Assembly: GCA_001790855.1 (NCBI GenBank)
Contig: MGDH01000009.1
Location: 85,486-149,485 of the forward strand
Direction: 5' to 3'
DNA length: 64,000 nucleotides
From: Candidatus Schekmanbacteria bacterium RIFCSPLOWO2_02_FULL_38_14
GTDB taxonomy: Bacteria > Schekmanbacteria > GWA2-38-11
The notes under the pieces are model-generated. The model was not told the DNA's origin. It ran no database searches and saw only the letters and a program-made list of their open reading frames with translations. The translations under genes and the position numbers were made by a program. How positions within the stretch are numbered: position 1 is the stretch's first letter; each line of letters begins with the position of its first letter. This document shows, one piece after another, positions 28,350 through 37,766 of this stretch.

Positions 28350-29549
28350 TTATTTTGAATACCATTCCAAAACTCTTCTCACAGCCAAGGTTACATCATC
28401 AATATCTTTGTCAGTCAACTTTGCTGAAAGAGGTAAGGAGATAGTTCTCTCAGAAATATATTTTGCATTTGGAAAGTCTTTGATATGAAAGCCAAAAGTC
28501 TCTCTATAGTATTTATGCAAATGTAAAGATATAAAATGAATGCCCGTTCCAATATTTTCTTTTTGTAAAGCTTTTTGAACAGTATCACGGTCTACTTTTA
28601 GTCTATCAATATCAAGTATTAATGTATAAAGGTGTCTTGCATGAATGGTTTTATTTTCTGGTTTTGGTGGTAAAGATACTGGTAAATCTTTAAAAGCATC
28701 ATCATATTTTTTCCATATTTTATTCCGCTTAATAAGATATTTATTTATTCTTTTCATTTGATGAATTCCTATAGATGCCTGCAAGTCCATCATATTGTAT
28801 TTGAAACCTGGGAAAGTGACTTCGTAATGTTTAAACCCTTCATCTGAATACCTCTTCCATGCATCCCTACTTAAACCGTGCAAACCATACATCTTTATTT
28901 TATCAGCCCATTCTTCATTATTAGTGGTAACCATTCCCCCTTCTCCTGTTACTATATTCTTAGTAACATAAAAGCTAAAACATGTTAAATTTCCAATGTT
29001 ACCAATTTTCTTCTCTTTATAATATCCTTCAATACAATGAGCAGCATCTTCTATAACAATTAAATTATTCTCCTTTGCAATTTCAAGAATAGCATCCATA
29101 TTGCAAGGTCTTCCGGCAAAATGGACAGGAATTATTGCTTTAGTCTTTTTTGTCAAAACACTTTTTATTTTTTCTGGATCAATATTCATGCTCTCTTTCT
29201 CAATATCCACAAAAATCGGTTTTGCTCCTACATGAAAAATTGAATTAGCTGTTGCACAGAAAGTCATAGGTGAAGTAATCACTTCATCGCCCTTTTGAAT
29301 ACCAGAAACTATTAGTGAAAGATGTAATCCTGCGGTACAGGAATTTAAAGCTATTGCAAATTTTGAACCTACATACTCTTTAAAAATATTTTCAAATTTT
29401 TCTACTTTAGGCCCTGTGCCTATCCATCCACTCTTTAACGAAGCAACAACTTCTTCTATTTCTTCCTTCTCTATTATTGGATTCCCAAAAACCAAAAATT
29501 TATCTCTAACAGGATCCCCGCCATTTATTGCTAATTCTTTTCTCGCCAT
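28350..29549 (-). CDS. DegT/DnrJ/EryC1 family PLP-dependent sugar aminotransferase
   Basis: I set the start at the ATG at 29549 (MARKELAINGGDPVR), the normal family N-terminus; the TTG at 29564 would overlap the deacetylase stop. The product is about 399 residues. The PLP lysine is in FYVTKNIVTGEGGM, and VIEDAAHCIEGYY holds the Asp that contacts the pyridine nitrogen. The typical G-T-GP-V-FE N-terminal motif is seen in GWIGTGPKVEKFE. It should convert a nucleotide-activated keto-sugar to an amino-sugar for the polysaccharide. Confidence 0.9.
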   Translation of the reverse strand: MARKELAINGGDPVRDKFLVFGNPIIEKEEIEEVVASLKSGWIGTGPKVEKFENIFKEYVGSKFAIALNSCTAGLHLSLIVSGIQKGDEVITSPMTFCATANSIFHVGAKPIFVDIEKESMNIDPEKIKSVLTKKTKAIIPVHFAGRPCNMDAILEIAKENNLIVIEDAAHCIEGYYKEKKIGNIGNLTCFSFYVTKNIVTGEGGMVTTNNEEWADKIKMYGLHGLSRDAWKRYSDEGFKHYEVTFPGFKYNMMDLQASIGIHQMKRINKYLIKRNKIWKKYDDAFKDLPVSLPPKPENKTIHARHLYTLILDIDRLKVDRDTVQKALQKENIGTGIHFISLHLHKYYRETFGFHIKDFPNAKYISERTISLPLSAKLTDKDIDDVTLAVRRVLEWYSK

Positions 29550-29556
29550 AGATATT

Positions 29557-30471
29557 CTATTCAAAAACTGTATTTTCTATTACACTTTCAAAAGAAGTAA
29601 ATCTAAAATCTTTTATCAGCTTGCAAAATTTGGTTTCAGTTTTTTCTAAATTTAAATAATGTCTGAACTTTTTAAAATAACTAGCTTTAATCTTAGGTTG
29701 TCCAGGATCGAATTCCCACGGATGAACATAAATTATAGCAAATTTGTTTTCAACTAAATTTATTCTTTTTATTCCCCATTGTATAAATTTATAAGGGAAT
29801 AATCTAAAGTATCCTCCTCCTGCAATCGGAATATTGTAATTTAAGACTTTCACTGTGGAAAGAGGAAACTCTAGGATTCTCCCTACTCCTTCTCGTTCCA
29901 CATAATGGGGATTTCTAGGAAAGTTAGGAATTCCATATCTATCATGATGAATTGGAAAGATACTTGAATCATATTGAAAGCCCATCTCAATCAAAATATC
30001 TAATGCCCAAAGTGAATCTTTTGTTATAGAATAAGTAGGTGCTCTATAGCCTATAACTCTTTCACCAATTAAATCTTCTAAAATAGATTTTGCTCGTTTT
30101 GTATCTTCCTTAAATTCTTCCTTTTTCTGCGCAAATATCATCTTGTGCGAAAAACTATGGCACCCAATTTCATGCCCCTGATCTTTTACTTCTCTTACAA
30201 GATTTTTATATTTCTCAGCAACCCATCCTAAGAAAAAAAAAGTAGCTTTAGTATTTTCCCTATTTAAAAGTTCTAGCAAACGTCTAGTATTTTTTTCAAT
30301 ACGGCTATCAAATTTACCCCAGTCATTGAAATCTACATAATTCTCGAAAGCTGTAACATGAAAATAATCTTCTACATCAACAGTTAAAATATTTGTTAGT
30401 ATGTTTTTATTATATGAACTACTTGTTTTAATTTTTTTTTCATTAAAATTATTCTTACTTTCATAATTCAT
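29557..30471 (-). CDS. Polysaccharide deacetylase, exosortase-locus type (DUF3473 C-terminus)
   Basis: The product is 304 residues. The NodB fold begins with LTVDVEDYFHVTAFENYVDF, giving the catalytic Asp pair, and GHEIGCHSFSHKMIF provides the two metal His residues. KATFFFLGWVAEKY and a C-terminal YVHPWEFDPGQPK segment match the XrtA/PEP-CTERM-associated deacetylases. It probably removes N-acetyl groups from a hexosamine in the EPS. Its start overlaps the stop of the phosphoglycosyltransferase gene by four bases. Confidence 0.92.
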   Translation of the reverse strand: MNYESKNNFNEKKIKTSSSYNKNILTNILTVDVEDYFHVTAFENYVDFNDWGKFDSRIEKNTRRLLELLNRENTKATFFFLGWVAEKYKNLVREVKDQGHEIGCHSFSHKMIFAQKKEEFKEDTKRAKSILEDLIGERVIGYRAPTYSITKDSLWALDILIEMGFQYDSSIFPIHHDRYGIPNFPRNPHYVEREGVGRILEFPLSTVKVLNYNIPIAGGGYFRLFPYKFIQWGIKRINLVENKFAIIYVHPWEFDPGQPKIKASYFKKFRHYLNLEKTETKFCKLIKDFRFTSFESVIENTVFE

Positions 30472-31865
30472 GCCATTTCCTTACTCATTATCATAACCTG
30501 AATGGTTTTAAAATATATATATAGATCTAAAACTAAAGAAATATTCTGAATATAATATATGTCATATTGCAGTTTTTCCAAAGTATCTTCAACCGTAGAA
30601 CCATACCCATATTTTACCTGTGCCCATCCTGTTATTCCTGGCTTAACAGTAAATCTTAATGAGTAATAAGGAATTTGCTTTTTAAGTTTCTCTACAAAAA
30701 ATTGTCTTTCAGGCCTTGGACCGATAAATGTCATCTCTCCCTTTAATACATTGATAAGCTGTGGGATTTCATCAAGTCTTGTAGGTCGCAACAATTTTCC
30801 AACTCTTGAAATTCTTGAATCATTTTTTTTAGCCCAAACCGGCCCTGATATCTTTTCTGCATCAGATTTCATTGACCTAAACTTTATAAGTTTAAAAGGC
30901 TTTTCATTAAGCCCGATTCTTTCTTGAACATAAAAAACAGGACCAGGAGAATCTATTTTTATCAAAATAATTATAATAATCATTAATGGAATTGCTATAA
31001 TTAACCCAACAAGAGAAAGAATCACATCAATTATTCTTTTAACTTTAAAAACAAAAGAATTTCTCACGCTTTCAAAACCGCTAGAAAAAATAAACCAAGA
31101 ATCTCTAACATGTTTTATTGGAATTTTGCCTGTAATCTTTTTATAGAAATTAGGCATTTCAGTAATCTGAATACCAATCAACTTAGATTCCAAGAGAGCA
31201 GATATTAAGTCCTGATGTTTTTCCTCATATGCAGAAACAATAATTTTACTTATTTTTTCTTTTTTAACAATGTCAACTAGATTATATCTATTGCCTATTA
31301 TATTAACTCCCTCAAATCCATTACTTTGAGAATTTCCATTTTTATCACTTATTATCCCTACAATATTATAAGAAAATACTGGTGATTTATGTATTTCTTT
31401 TATTATTTCCATTATAGACCAATCACTTCCTACTAAAAGAATATTTTCTGGAAGCATTGGTTTTTTTGAAATCAAATAAAAAATATACCTCCATAATAAA
31501 AATAAAATAATAAAATTAATACCCCATAATATCAAAAATCCTCTAATAAGTTTAAGATAAAAAACATAACTCAGAATAACAGCTGCAACAATTCCAGTAG
31601 CGTTTACAGCAATTATCCTAATTAAATACCTTAGCTTTGTAAGACTTAAATTTATGTCGTAATATTCAAAAAAATACAATACTACTAAATATGTTACTAA
31701 CAAAATTAAAATCTGAAGCCAGTTTTCTTTTGTTTTTTCATAATCTCCGGTTCTGATTCTAAATGATAAAATAGCAGTAAAAAATATAACTAAAAAATCA
31801 CCCAAAAACAGTAAAAGACCTAAGAGCTTCTTCTTATTTATAGGAATATTTGATATAGAAACCAT
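30468..31865 (-). CDS. Undecaprenyl-phosphate sugar phosphotransferase (initiating polyprenyl glycosylphosphotransferase)
   Basis: The product is 465 residues. Five N-terminal helices (to about 130) and a cytoplasmic CoA-binding-like domain precede the catalytic module: VKRIIDVILSLVGLI, SPGPVFYVQERIG, FKLIKFRSMK, and the Asp-rich RLDEIPQLINVLKGEMTFIG with FIGPRPE. This is the WbaP/WcaJ class that moves a sugar phosphate onto undecaprenyl phosphate and so starts repeat-unit assembly. Its place beside the deacetylase and kinase matches EPS clusters of the exosortase type. Confidence 0.93.
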   Translation of the reverse strand: MVSISNIPINKKKLLGLLLFLGDFLVIFFTAILSFRIRTGDYEKTKENWLQILILLVTYLVVLYFFEYYDINLSLTKLRYLIRIIAVNATGIVAAVILSYVFYLKLIRGFLILWGINFIILFLLWRYIFYLISKKPMLPENILLVGSDWSIMEIIKEIHKSPVFSYNIVGIISDKNGNSQSNGFEGVNIIGNRYNLVDIVKKEKISKIIVSAYEEKHQDLISALLESKLIGIQITEMPNFYKKITGKIPIKHVRDSWFIFSSGFESVRNSFVFKVKRIIDVILSLVGLIIAIPLMIIIIILIKIDSPGPVFYVQERIGLNEKPFKLIKFRSMKSDAEKISGPVWAKKNDSRISRVGKLLRPTRLDEIPQLINVLKGEMTFIGPRPERQFFVEKLKKQIPYYSLRFTVKPGITGWAQVKYGYGSTVEDTLEKLQYDIYYIQNISLVLDLYIYFKTIQVMIMSKEMA

Positions 31866-31909
31866 TTATAAACTCAAAATATAACAGCAACTAAAATTTA
31901 AGATATAAC

Positions 31910-32377
31910 TTATTTCCAAAAGAGGGCAAGTATTACCCCAAGGATAAGCCATAAAGGGATAGAGATAATTATTGTCAAAAGCATACCCTTGAAAAAACTT
32001 AACTGACTTTCCATCTGCCTTTTCTCAAGAGCTCTGTTCAATGACATCTCAAGTTCTTCAAAATTTATAGGCTTTTCCAAAAAGTCATATGCACCTAGCT
32101 TTATTAATTCTACTGCGGAAGGAACAGACCCATAGCCTGTCAAAACTATAATGACAGCATCTTTATCAATAATTTTTAATCTTTTTACAAAATCTTTTCC
32201 ATCTAAGTTCGGCATTCTCATATCTGTAATCACTAAATCGTAATTGCTTTTTTTAAACTTTGATAAACCTTCAATTCCATCAGAAGCTACATCAATTTCA
32301 TGCCCTAAAGATGAGACTAGTTTAAAAATTGCCATCTGCATTGAAGTATCATCATCTACAAAAAGAATTTTACCCAT
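31910..32377 (-). CDS. Membrane-anchored response-regulator receiver protein
   Basis: The product is 155 residues. Residues 1-115 are a complete receiver domain: Asp8-10 in FVDDD, phospho-acceptor Asp52 in VITDMRMP, Thr80 in IIVLTGYG and Lys102 in FLEKPI. Instead of the AAA+/DNA-binding domains of PrsR, it ends with one membrane helix at about 131-154 and a short WK tail. It therefore cannot bind DNA by itself; it may sequester or respond to phosphoryl groups at the membrane, perhaps near the chain-length protein and kinase. The partner kinase could be PrsK at the far end of the locus, which is inference. Confidence 0.88.
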   Translation of the reverse strand: MGKILFVDDDTSMQMAIFKLVSSLGHEIDVASDGIEGLSKFKKSNYDLVITDMRMPNLDGKDFVKRLKIIDKDAVIIVLTGYGSVPSAVELIKLGAYDFLEKPINFEELEMSLNRALEKRQMESQLSFFKGMLLTIIISIPLWLILGVILALFWK

Positions 32378-32565
32378 AACAACTCCTACTCTTTCTTTTA
32401 TTTTCTTACTTTAATTAGGTCTTCTATAAAAAGGATAGCTAAATAAACATTTAAATTTATTTAAAAATTAAGTTTTAAAAATCCTCTTTGATGCTTTTAA
32501 ATTTTTTAAGAACAAAAATAAATTATTTTTTCGAAAGATTAAGCAATCAATTATATGTTATAATT

Positions 32566-33387
32566 CTATTTTGAATACTCAACATATCCATAAGCATAGC
32601 TATAACGATATGGATAATAAGGTGAAATTCCACTAATATTGTTTAAAATAATTCCTAAAATATTAACATTTTTCAAAAGGGAAAGGCCATGACTTATGAC
32701 ATCCCTTGGTGTTCTTCCTGCTTGTACTACAAGAAGCACACCACCGACATAAGTGGCTATAATTCTTGGATCTGTTGTTGAAATAATTGGCGGAGAGTCT
32801 ATTATAACATAATGATTTTTCCCTTTAGACTCTTCCATTCTTAAAAAATCTGTCATTTTAGAAGTTGCTAACAATTCTGAAGGACTTGTCTGAGGTTCTC
32901 CAGCTGGAAGGATAAACAAATTATCAATTTTTGTCGGGACAATTAATGAATCTAGCTCTGATTCACCCTTAAGATAGTCCACTAACCCACGATTACCTCT
33001 AATACCAAATATTTTATGGATTGAAGGTATTCTCATATCTCCATCAACCAAAAGTACAGAATTTTGACGGTTATGAGCTAATATTATCCCTAAGTTACAA
33101 GAAGTTATACTTTTTCCTTCACCTCTTATGGAGCTTGTAACAAGAAAAGTGTTTATCGATTTGTTTCCAGATTCTGCTAATAGATGTGTCCTTAAACTCC
33201 TATATTGTTCAATAACAGGAGACCTAGGGTCTAAAAACATTACCAGATGTTCATTATATTCATCAGGTAAATCTAAGATTGTTTTAATTTCTTTTTTCTT
33301 GTCTGAAACTTCAGAAAAAAAATTTTTGATTTTGATTAAACCTTTAAGTTTAATCAATTTATTCAAAACTAAATTTATCTTTTCCAT
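32566..33387 (-). CDS. Bacterial tyrosine autokinase (CpsD/CapB, XrtA-associated type)
   Basis: The product is 273 residues. Walker A is in SSIRGEGKSITSCNLG, Walker A-prime in VLLVDGDMRIPS, and the Asp of Walker B in VIIDSPP. The C-terminus has eight Tyr in about 18 residues (SPYYPYRYSYAYGYVEYS), the autophosphorylation cluster. It lacks membrane helices and should be activated by the cytoplasmic end of the adjacent Wzz-type protein, together forming the split form of a Wzc-like regulator of polymer length and export. Confidence 0.92.
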   Translation of the reverse strand: MEKINLVLNKLIKLKGLIKIKNFFSEVSDKKKEIKTILDLPDEYNEHLVMFLDPRSPVIEQYRSLRTHLLAESGNKSINTFLVTSSIRGEGKSITSCNLGIILAHNRQNSVLLVDGDMRIPSIHKIFGIRGNRGLVDYLKGESELDSLIVPTKIDNLFILPAGEPQTSPSELLATSKMTDFLRMEESKGKNHYVIIDSPPIISTTDPRIIATYVGGVLLVVQAGRTPRDVISHGLSLLKNVNILGIILNNISGISPYYPYRYSYAYGYVEYSK

Positions 33388-33429
33388 AACTCTATTGAAA
33401 TATTGTTGATAAAAAATATAATTTTTATT

Positions 33430-34950
33430 TTATGGATTATATTTTAGAAATTCAAGGATTATAAGAGCAAAAATACAAATAAGATATATTATTCCTATAA
33501 TGCCTCCAGTCAGATTAACTTTCTTTGTTATTTTGATGTCGGTATCAGTTAATATTGTTGGTATTGTCCCTATGATTGGGATTTCAAAAAATTCTTTTGC
33601 TTCATTTAAATCTCTGATTGAATGATCAAAGTATTCCAATAGCACAATAACCCCAACTCCTACTCCAACACCAAAAAATAGTCCTAATAAAATTATCCTT
33701 GCTCTGTTAGGTTTAATAGGATTTATTGGGATTCTCGGTGGATCTACTATTCTAAATTTCTCTCCTTGTTCATCTGCCTGTAGCTCCTTTGATATTCTTG
33801 CCTCTTCTAAACGCCTCAAAAGCATTTGATATATTTCTTCATTTACTCTATAATCTCTAGTAATTCTAGTTAGCTCTTCTTCCTGTTGAGGTACTCCCTG
33901 AGCTTTTTGTTGATATTCTCCAAATTTCCTTTCAAATTCATTTATTCTTGACTGATAAGATGTTATTTCAACTTCTATCGAACTTAAATCTTCCTTGATC
34001 TTTTGGTATACAGGATTTGGCAATGAAGTTTCTGGATTAAGCATAGCCTCATTGCTCTCTTTTTTATCCTTTGAGGTTAATTGTTTTTTAATTTTTTCTA
34101 TCTGCTTTTTTATTCTTACTACTTCAGGATATTTATCAGTATAATTAATCAATAAACTTTTGAGTTGTTCTTCTAAATATCTTAATCTATCCTCAGTATT
34201 TCCAAAAGGATTTATGAAAGGTTTTTCTTCTTTGAGCTGTTCGAGTAATTTATCTTTTTTTAACTTTGCAATATTCAAAGACAATCTCGCTTCAGCTAAA
34301 GCTGCTTCATAGCTAGACAACTTTGATAAGTTAGTATTTATTTCTCCAGGAAGTTCTCCTAAATGTTTTTCTTTAAAACCTTTTAATGTCGCTTCAGATT
34401 TCTCTAAATTTTTCTTGTATTGATCCAGCTGGTTATTGATAAAAGTAAAAACCGAATGAGTTTCTGATCTAGATTCAGTTAAGACTGATTCAACAAAGTT
34501 GTCTATTAAAGTCCTTATCACAAGCATACAGATTTTAGGTTTTGCATCCTCGTAAGAGATTTCAAAAAGATTGACCCCTTTTACATTAACACCAATATTA
34601 TCCCTCATTTTACTTATTAAATTTTCTAAACTGCTAAGTCCTTTTAAATTTACATCAAGGTCAAGTTTTTTTATAATATCTATAAGATTTCCTGTGCTGA
34701 TAATCCTCTCTTTAAATGTTCTAACTTTGCTAACCATTTCATCTCCAACAGCTTGTTGGCCAACAATATTTCTTAAAAGATTCTGTCTCTCAATCAATAT
34801 TAGACTTTTAGAAACATATACTTTAGGGAGGAAATAACTTATAATAGTGGTAACTGTTGTTATTATGAAAAAAACTGTCAAAAAATGAATCCTTCTTTTA
34901 TAAAATATCTCTAAGTAGTCTCTTAAGTCTATTTTGTCTTTTTTTACCAT
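33430..34950 (-). CDS. Wzz/GumC-type polysaccharide chain-length determinant
   Basis: The product is 506 residues with membrane helices near residues 20-40 and 410-430 and a third hydrophobic segment at 480-500. The periplasmic region contains a long coiled coil (about 170-390). The segment following it is IVDPPRIPINPIKPNRARII, the proline-rich motif that precedes the second helix. It carries no fused kinase; the separate kinase gene is directly downstream. It would control polymer length and connect the inner-membrane machinery to the outer-membrane export protein. Confidence 0.9.
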   Translation of the reverse strand: MVKKDKIDLRDYLEIFYKRRIHFLTVFFIITTVTTIISYFLPKVYVSKSLILIERQNLLRNIVGQQAVGDEMVSKVRTFKERIISTGNLIDIIKKLDLDVNLKGLSSLENLISKMRDNIGVNVKGVNLFEISYEDAKPKICMLVIRTLIDNFVESVLTESRSETHSVFTFINNQLDQYKKNLEKSEATLKGFKEKHLGELPGEINTNLSKLSSYEAALAEARLSLNIAKLKKDKLLEQLKEEKPFINPFGNTEDRLRYLEEQLKSLLINYTDKYPEVVRIKKQIEKIKKQLTSKDKKESNEAMLNPETSLPNPVYQKIKEDLSSIEVEITSYQSRINEFERKFGEYQQKAQGVPQQEEELTRITRDYRVNEEIYQMLLRRLEEARISKELQADEQGEKFRIVDPPRIPINPIKPNRARIILLGLFFGVGVGVGVIVLLEYFDHSIRDLNEAKEFFEIPIIGTIPTILTDTDIKITKKVNLTGGIIGIIYLICIFALIILEFLKYNP

Positions 34951-35207
34951 CTTATATTCTGAACCTATTCAAAAATAAAGACCAAACACCTTACTAGATG
35001 AGAGGAAAATGTTGTCATCATATTCACCACTAATGCTAAAAAAACCTTTCAATGTTAAATTTGCCCCTTGTGTGTTAAATGGAGTTAAAAGTAATAAAAA
35101 AAGAATAGAGGAAATATTGTAAAAATATTTTTTCTCTCAAAAAGAATGTCTTTGTAAGAAAAATTTTGAATCTTTTCCCTCTTGAATCAATCTATCGAAA
35201 GACTTAG

Positions 35208-36029
35208 CTAGAAAAACCCTTCTGGAACAATTACAATATCTCCGGGATTTATCAATATATTTTTATCTATTTTTCTATCTTCTATTATATCTTTCATTTT
35301 CACTTTAATCTCCTCACTTTTATCACCTTTTTTACGTATCACTTTTGTTGCATTCTGGCTTGCAAAATCTGTAAATCCTCCAGCATCAAGAATAACATCC
35401 AAAATTGTCATCCCTTTTCTATAATTAATTGTTTTTGGATTTTTGACTTCCCCAACAACTGTTATTCTCCCACCATAATTATCATGAATAAAAATTGTAT
35501 CATTTGGTAATAGGTCTATATTCATAGAAAGATCATTTTTCTCTATCAAGTCAACTAAATTTATATCATTTTTTTTGTTATTTCTAAGTATATAGGACTT
35601 TTCTAAATCTATATTATTAGTTCCTCCGATTTGTGCTAAAAATTGTAATAATGTTGTTTCTCTTTTTAATGTAAAAGCTCCAGATTGAGGTCCGACACCG
35701 TCCACAAACACATATACTTTAAAACTATTTATTCCTCTTACTATTACAGTTATATCAGGAGCTTCTATAAAATCTTTTAGTTTTTCTGTTATTACATCCC
35801 TCAACTGTAAAGGGGTAAACCCTTTTGCCTGAATATCATCTAATAGGGGAAGCGATATTTTACCGTCAGGTCTGACTACTACTTCTGTACTCAGTTCCGG
35901 ATTTTTCCAAACTGAAATCTGTAAAACATCCTCTTCTCCAATAATATAATCAGAAGCTTCTACTGAAAAATCAATTTTAATTAAAGTGACTATCACAGTA
36001 ATTGTTAATATAAACTTTACAAACTTCAT
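35208..36029 (-). CDS. Polysaccharide biosynthesis/export protein, Wza-like
   Basis: The product is 273 residues with an N-terminal signal segment. The Poly_export domain is evident from YIIGEEDVLQISVWKNPELS and VRPDGKISLPLLDDIQAKG. Two SLBB-like repeats follow (FVDGVGPQSGAFTL, and VVGEVKNPKTINYRKGMTIL). The signal segment has no lipobox Cys, so unlike E. coli Wza it may not be a lipoprotein. It is the first gene of the minus-strand locus; about 257 bases with no gene separate it from the chain-length gene. Confidence 0.92.
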   Translation of the reverse strand: MKFVKFILTITVIVTLIKIDFSVEASDYIIGEEDVLQISVWKNPELSTEVVVRPDGKISLPLLDDIQAKGFTPLQLRDVITEKLKDFIEAPDITVIVRGINSFKVYVFVDGVGPQSGAFTLKRETTLLQFLAQIGGTNNIDLEKSYILRNNKKNDINLVDLIEKNDLSMNIDLLPNDTIFIHDNYGGRITVVGEVKNPKTINYRKGMTILDVILDAGGFTDFASQNATKVIRKKGDKSEEIKVKMKDIIEDRKIDKNILINPGDIVIVPEGFF

Positions 36030-36353
36030 AGCTCAATTAGGATTTGAAATTAATATGTTGCTTCTGTAGGTCTCTATTTTTATCGAAATCTACATTACTA
36101 CCATTAAATTATTAAACAAAATCTTGTTGCAAATTAATAGAATCAATGACTTTATTTATTATAATATTTTAGTAATTCTTTAAGTCAAGAGCTATTTATT
36201 ATATAAACTATAATACTATTTCATTAACACAAACAAAATATATATTGAAAATTTACTATATTTGCTTTTTAGAAATTAAATCATTATGATTAAACTTAAT
36301 ATTTTATTTAATTAAAAGTTAAAACAGTTGAGCCGACACTATTAATTCGAATT
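36030..36353. promoter_or_regulatory. 324-base divergent intergenic region between the EPS locus and the plus-strand genes
   Basis: This is a highly AT-rich spacer between two divergently transcribed genes (Wza-like gene at 36029, oxidoreductase at 36354). It must contain promoters for one or both directions. Several TATAAT-like boxes are present, for example at 36160-36165 and 36209-36214. AT-richness makes individual calls weak. I found no sigma-54 consensus and no coding sequence. Confidence 0.55.
36161..36188 (-). promoter_or_regulatory. Candidate sigma-70-like promoter for the minus-strand EPS locus
   Basis: Read on the minus strand, TTGACT (36188-36183) and TATTAT (36166-36161) are separated by 16 bases, giving a start about 125 bases before the Wza-like gene. 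Both boxes differ from consensus at one position. In such AT-rich sequence the match may be chance. Confidence 0.3.
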
Positions 36354-37766
36354 ATGAATAAAGATAAAAAAGTAATAATTTTAGGTGCGGGTCTTGCAGG
36401 ATTGTCCAGTGCCTGGAAATTATCTGAAGCAGGATATGATGTTGAGGTAATAGACAAGAAGCCTGAAGTAGGCGGGTTGTCCGGCACTTTAAACTACAAG
36501 GGATTTCTATTTGATTACGGTGGTCACAGGTTCATTACTAAAAACCATGAGGTCTTAAAAGAGATAAAAAAACTGCTTGGCAATGACTTCTGGCTCAATC
36601 ATCGGAAAACCCAGTATTTTCTATGGCATAAATATCTGAATTATCCCCTTGAGCTTAAGGACATGCTTCTGAAGGTGAACCCGCTGATTTCAACAAAGGC
36701 GATGCTGGATTATTTCTGGACAGTTCTCAACAACAAAATTAAACCGGTAAAAGAAGAATCTTTTGAAGATTGGGTAGTCAACAGATTCGGCAGAACGCTC
36801 TACCTTACTTTTTTTGGCCAATACACAGAAAAAGTATGGGGAATATCACCAAAAAAAATTGATAAGGAATGGGCATCTCAAAGAATCAGCTTACTTAATT
36901 TAATGGATGTTTTAAAAAAACTGATCTTCAAGCCCAGAAATCAGCCAAGAACCTATACCACAGAATATTACTACTGTACCGACGGCATTGGTCAGATAGC
37001 ATCTAAAATGGCTGAGGCAATAATAAAAAATGGCGGAAAAATTCATCTTAATTCAGAGGTCTCAAGATTAGAGCAAAATGGTAAATTAATCACTCGTGTG
37101 TATTTTGAAAAAGATGGTGTGGAGCACCAGACAAACGCTGACTGGGTTTTATCAACAATCCCTGTGAACTCCTTTGTTCTGTATTTAAAGCCTGGAGTCC
37201 CTCCGGAAATAAAAGAATCTGCTAATCATCTGCGATTCCGTTCAATAATGTTTTTAAATCTTTTAATAAATAAAGACCTGGTTACAGAAAATGACGCCCT
37301 CTATATTCCGGAGCCAAAATATTTTTTCTTTAGAATCGAGCAATTCAAACTCTGGAGTGCAAAGATGGCTCCTGCAAACAAAACCTCCCTTTCACTTGAA
37401 ATAAGCTGCTTTGACGGGGATGAAATCTGGAATGAAAAGCCTGAAATAATTTATGATAAATGCCTCTCTGGCCTTAAAGAAATGGGCTTAATAAACGGCG
37501 AAGGGCTAATCGAGGACTATTTTATTGTAAAAGAAAAAGAAGTTTACCCTGTTTTTGAAATCGGCTACAAAGAGAACATCAATGCTATAAGAAACTACCT
37601 TGACAATTTTGAAAATTTGATTTGCTACGGCCGTCAGGGCAATTTCCAATATATCCATATGCACCATGTCGTTGATATGGGCTTCCGGGTAGCAAAGTTT
37701 TTTGAAGGAAAGTTCAAAAAAGATGAAATCACAAAAGTCGGAACTGATAACGAATATTTTGGATAA
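36354..37766 (+). CDS. FAD-dependent oxidoreductase, UDP-galactopyranose mutase/amine-oxidase-like
   Basis: The product is 470 residues. The FAD-binding start is VIILGAGLAGLSSAWKLSEA, followed by VIDKKPEVGGLSGTLNYKG and FDYGGHRFITKN, typical of the family that includes UGM-like and protoporphyrinogen-oxidase-like sugar or lipid enzymes. The C-terminal LICYGRQGNFQYIHMHHVVD matches the family's FRYNNMDHS motif only loosely. These enzymes occur often in EPS loci beside GT2 and radical SAM genes, but their reaction is mostly unknown. The reading frame continues past its stop into a paralogous tail (next entry). Confidence 0.82.
   Translation: MNKDKKVIILGAGLAGLSSAWKLSEAGYDVEVIDKKPEVGGLSGTLNYKGFLFDYGGHRFITKNHEVLKEIKKLLGNDFWLNHRKTQYFLWHKYLNYPLELKDMLLKVNPLISTKAMLDYFWTVLNNKIKPVKEESFEDWVVNRFGRTLYLTFFGQYTEKVWGISPKKIDKEWASQRISLLNLMDVLKKLIFKPRNQPRTYTTEYYYCTDGIGQIASKMAEAIIKNGGKIHLNSEVSRLEQNGKLITRVYFEKDGVEHQTNADWVLSTIPVNSFVLYLKPGVPPEIKESANHLRFRSIMFLNLLINKDLVTENDALYIPEPKYFFFRIEQFKLWSAKMAPANKTSLSLEISCFDGDEIWNEKPEIIYDKCLSGLKEMGLINGEGLIEDYFIVKEKEVYPVFEIGYKENINAIRNYLDNFENLICYGRQGNFQYIHMHHVVDMGFRVAKFFEGKFKKDEITKVGTDNEYFG

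Noticed and set aside
36030..36353. Sigma-54 promoter expected for a PrsK/PrsR-controlled locus
   Set aside because: I searched both strands for a GG-N10-GC-type element with the usual flanks and found no acceptable match.
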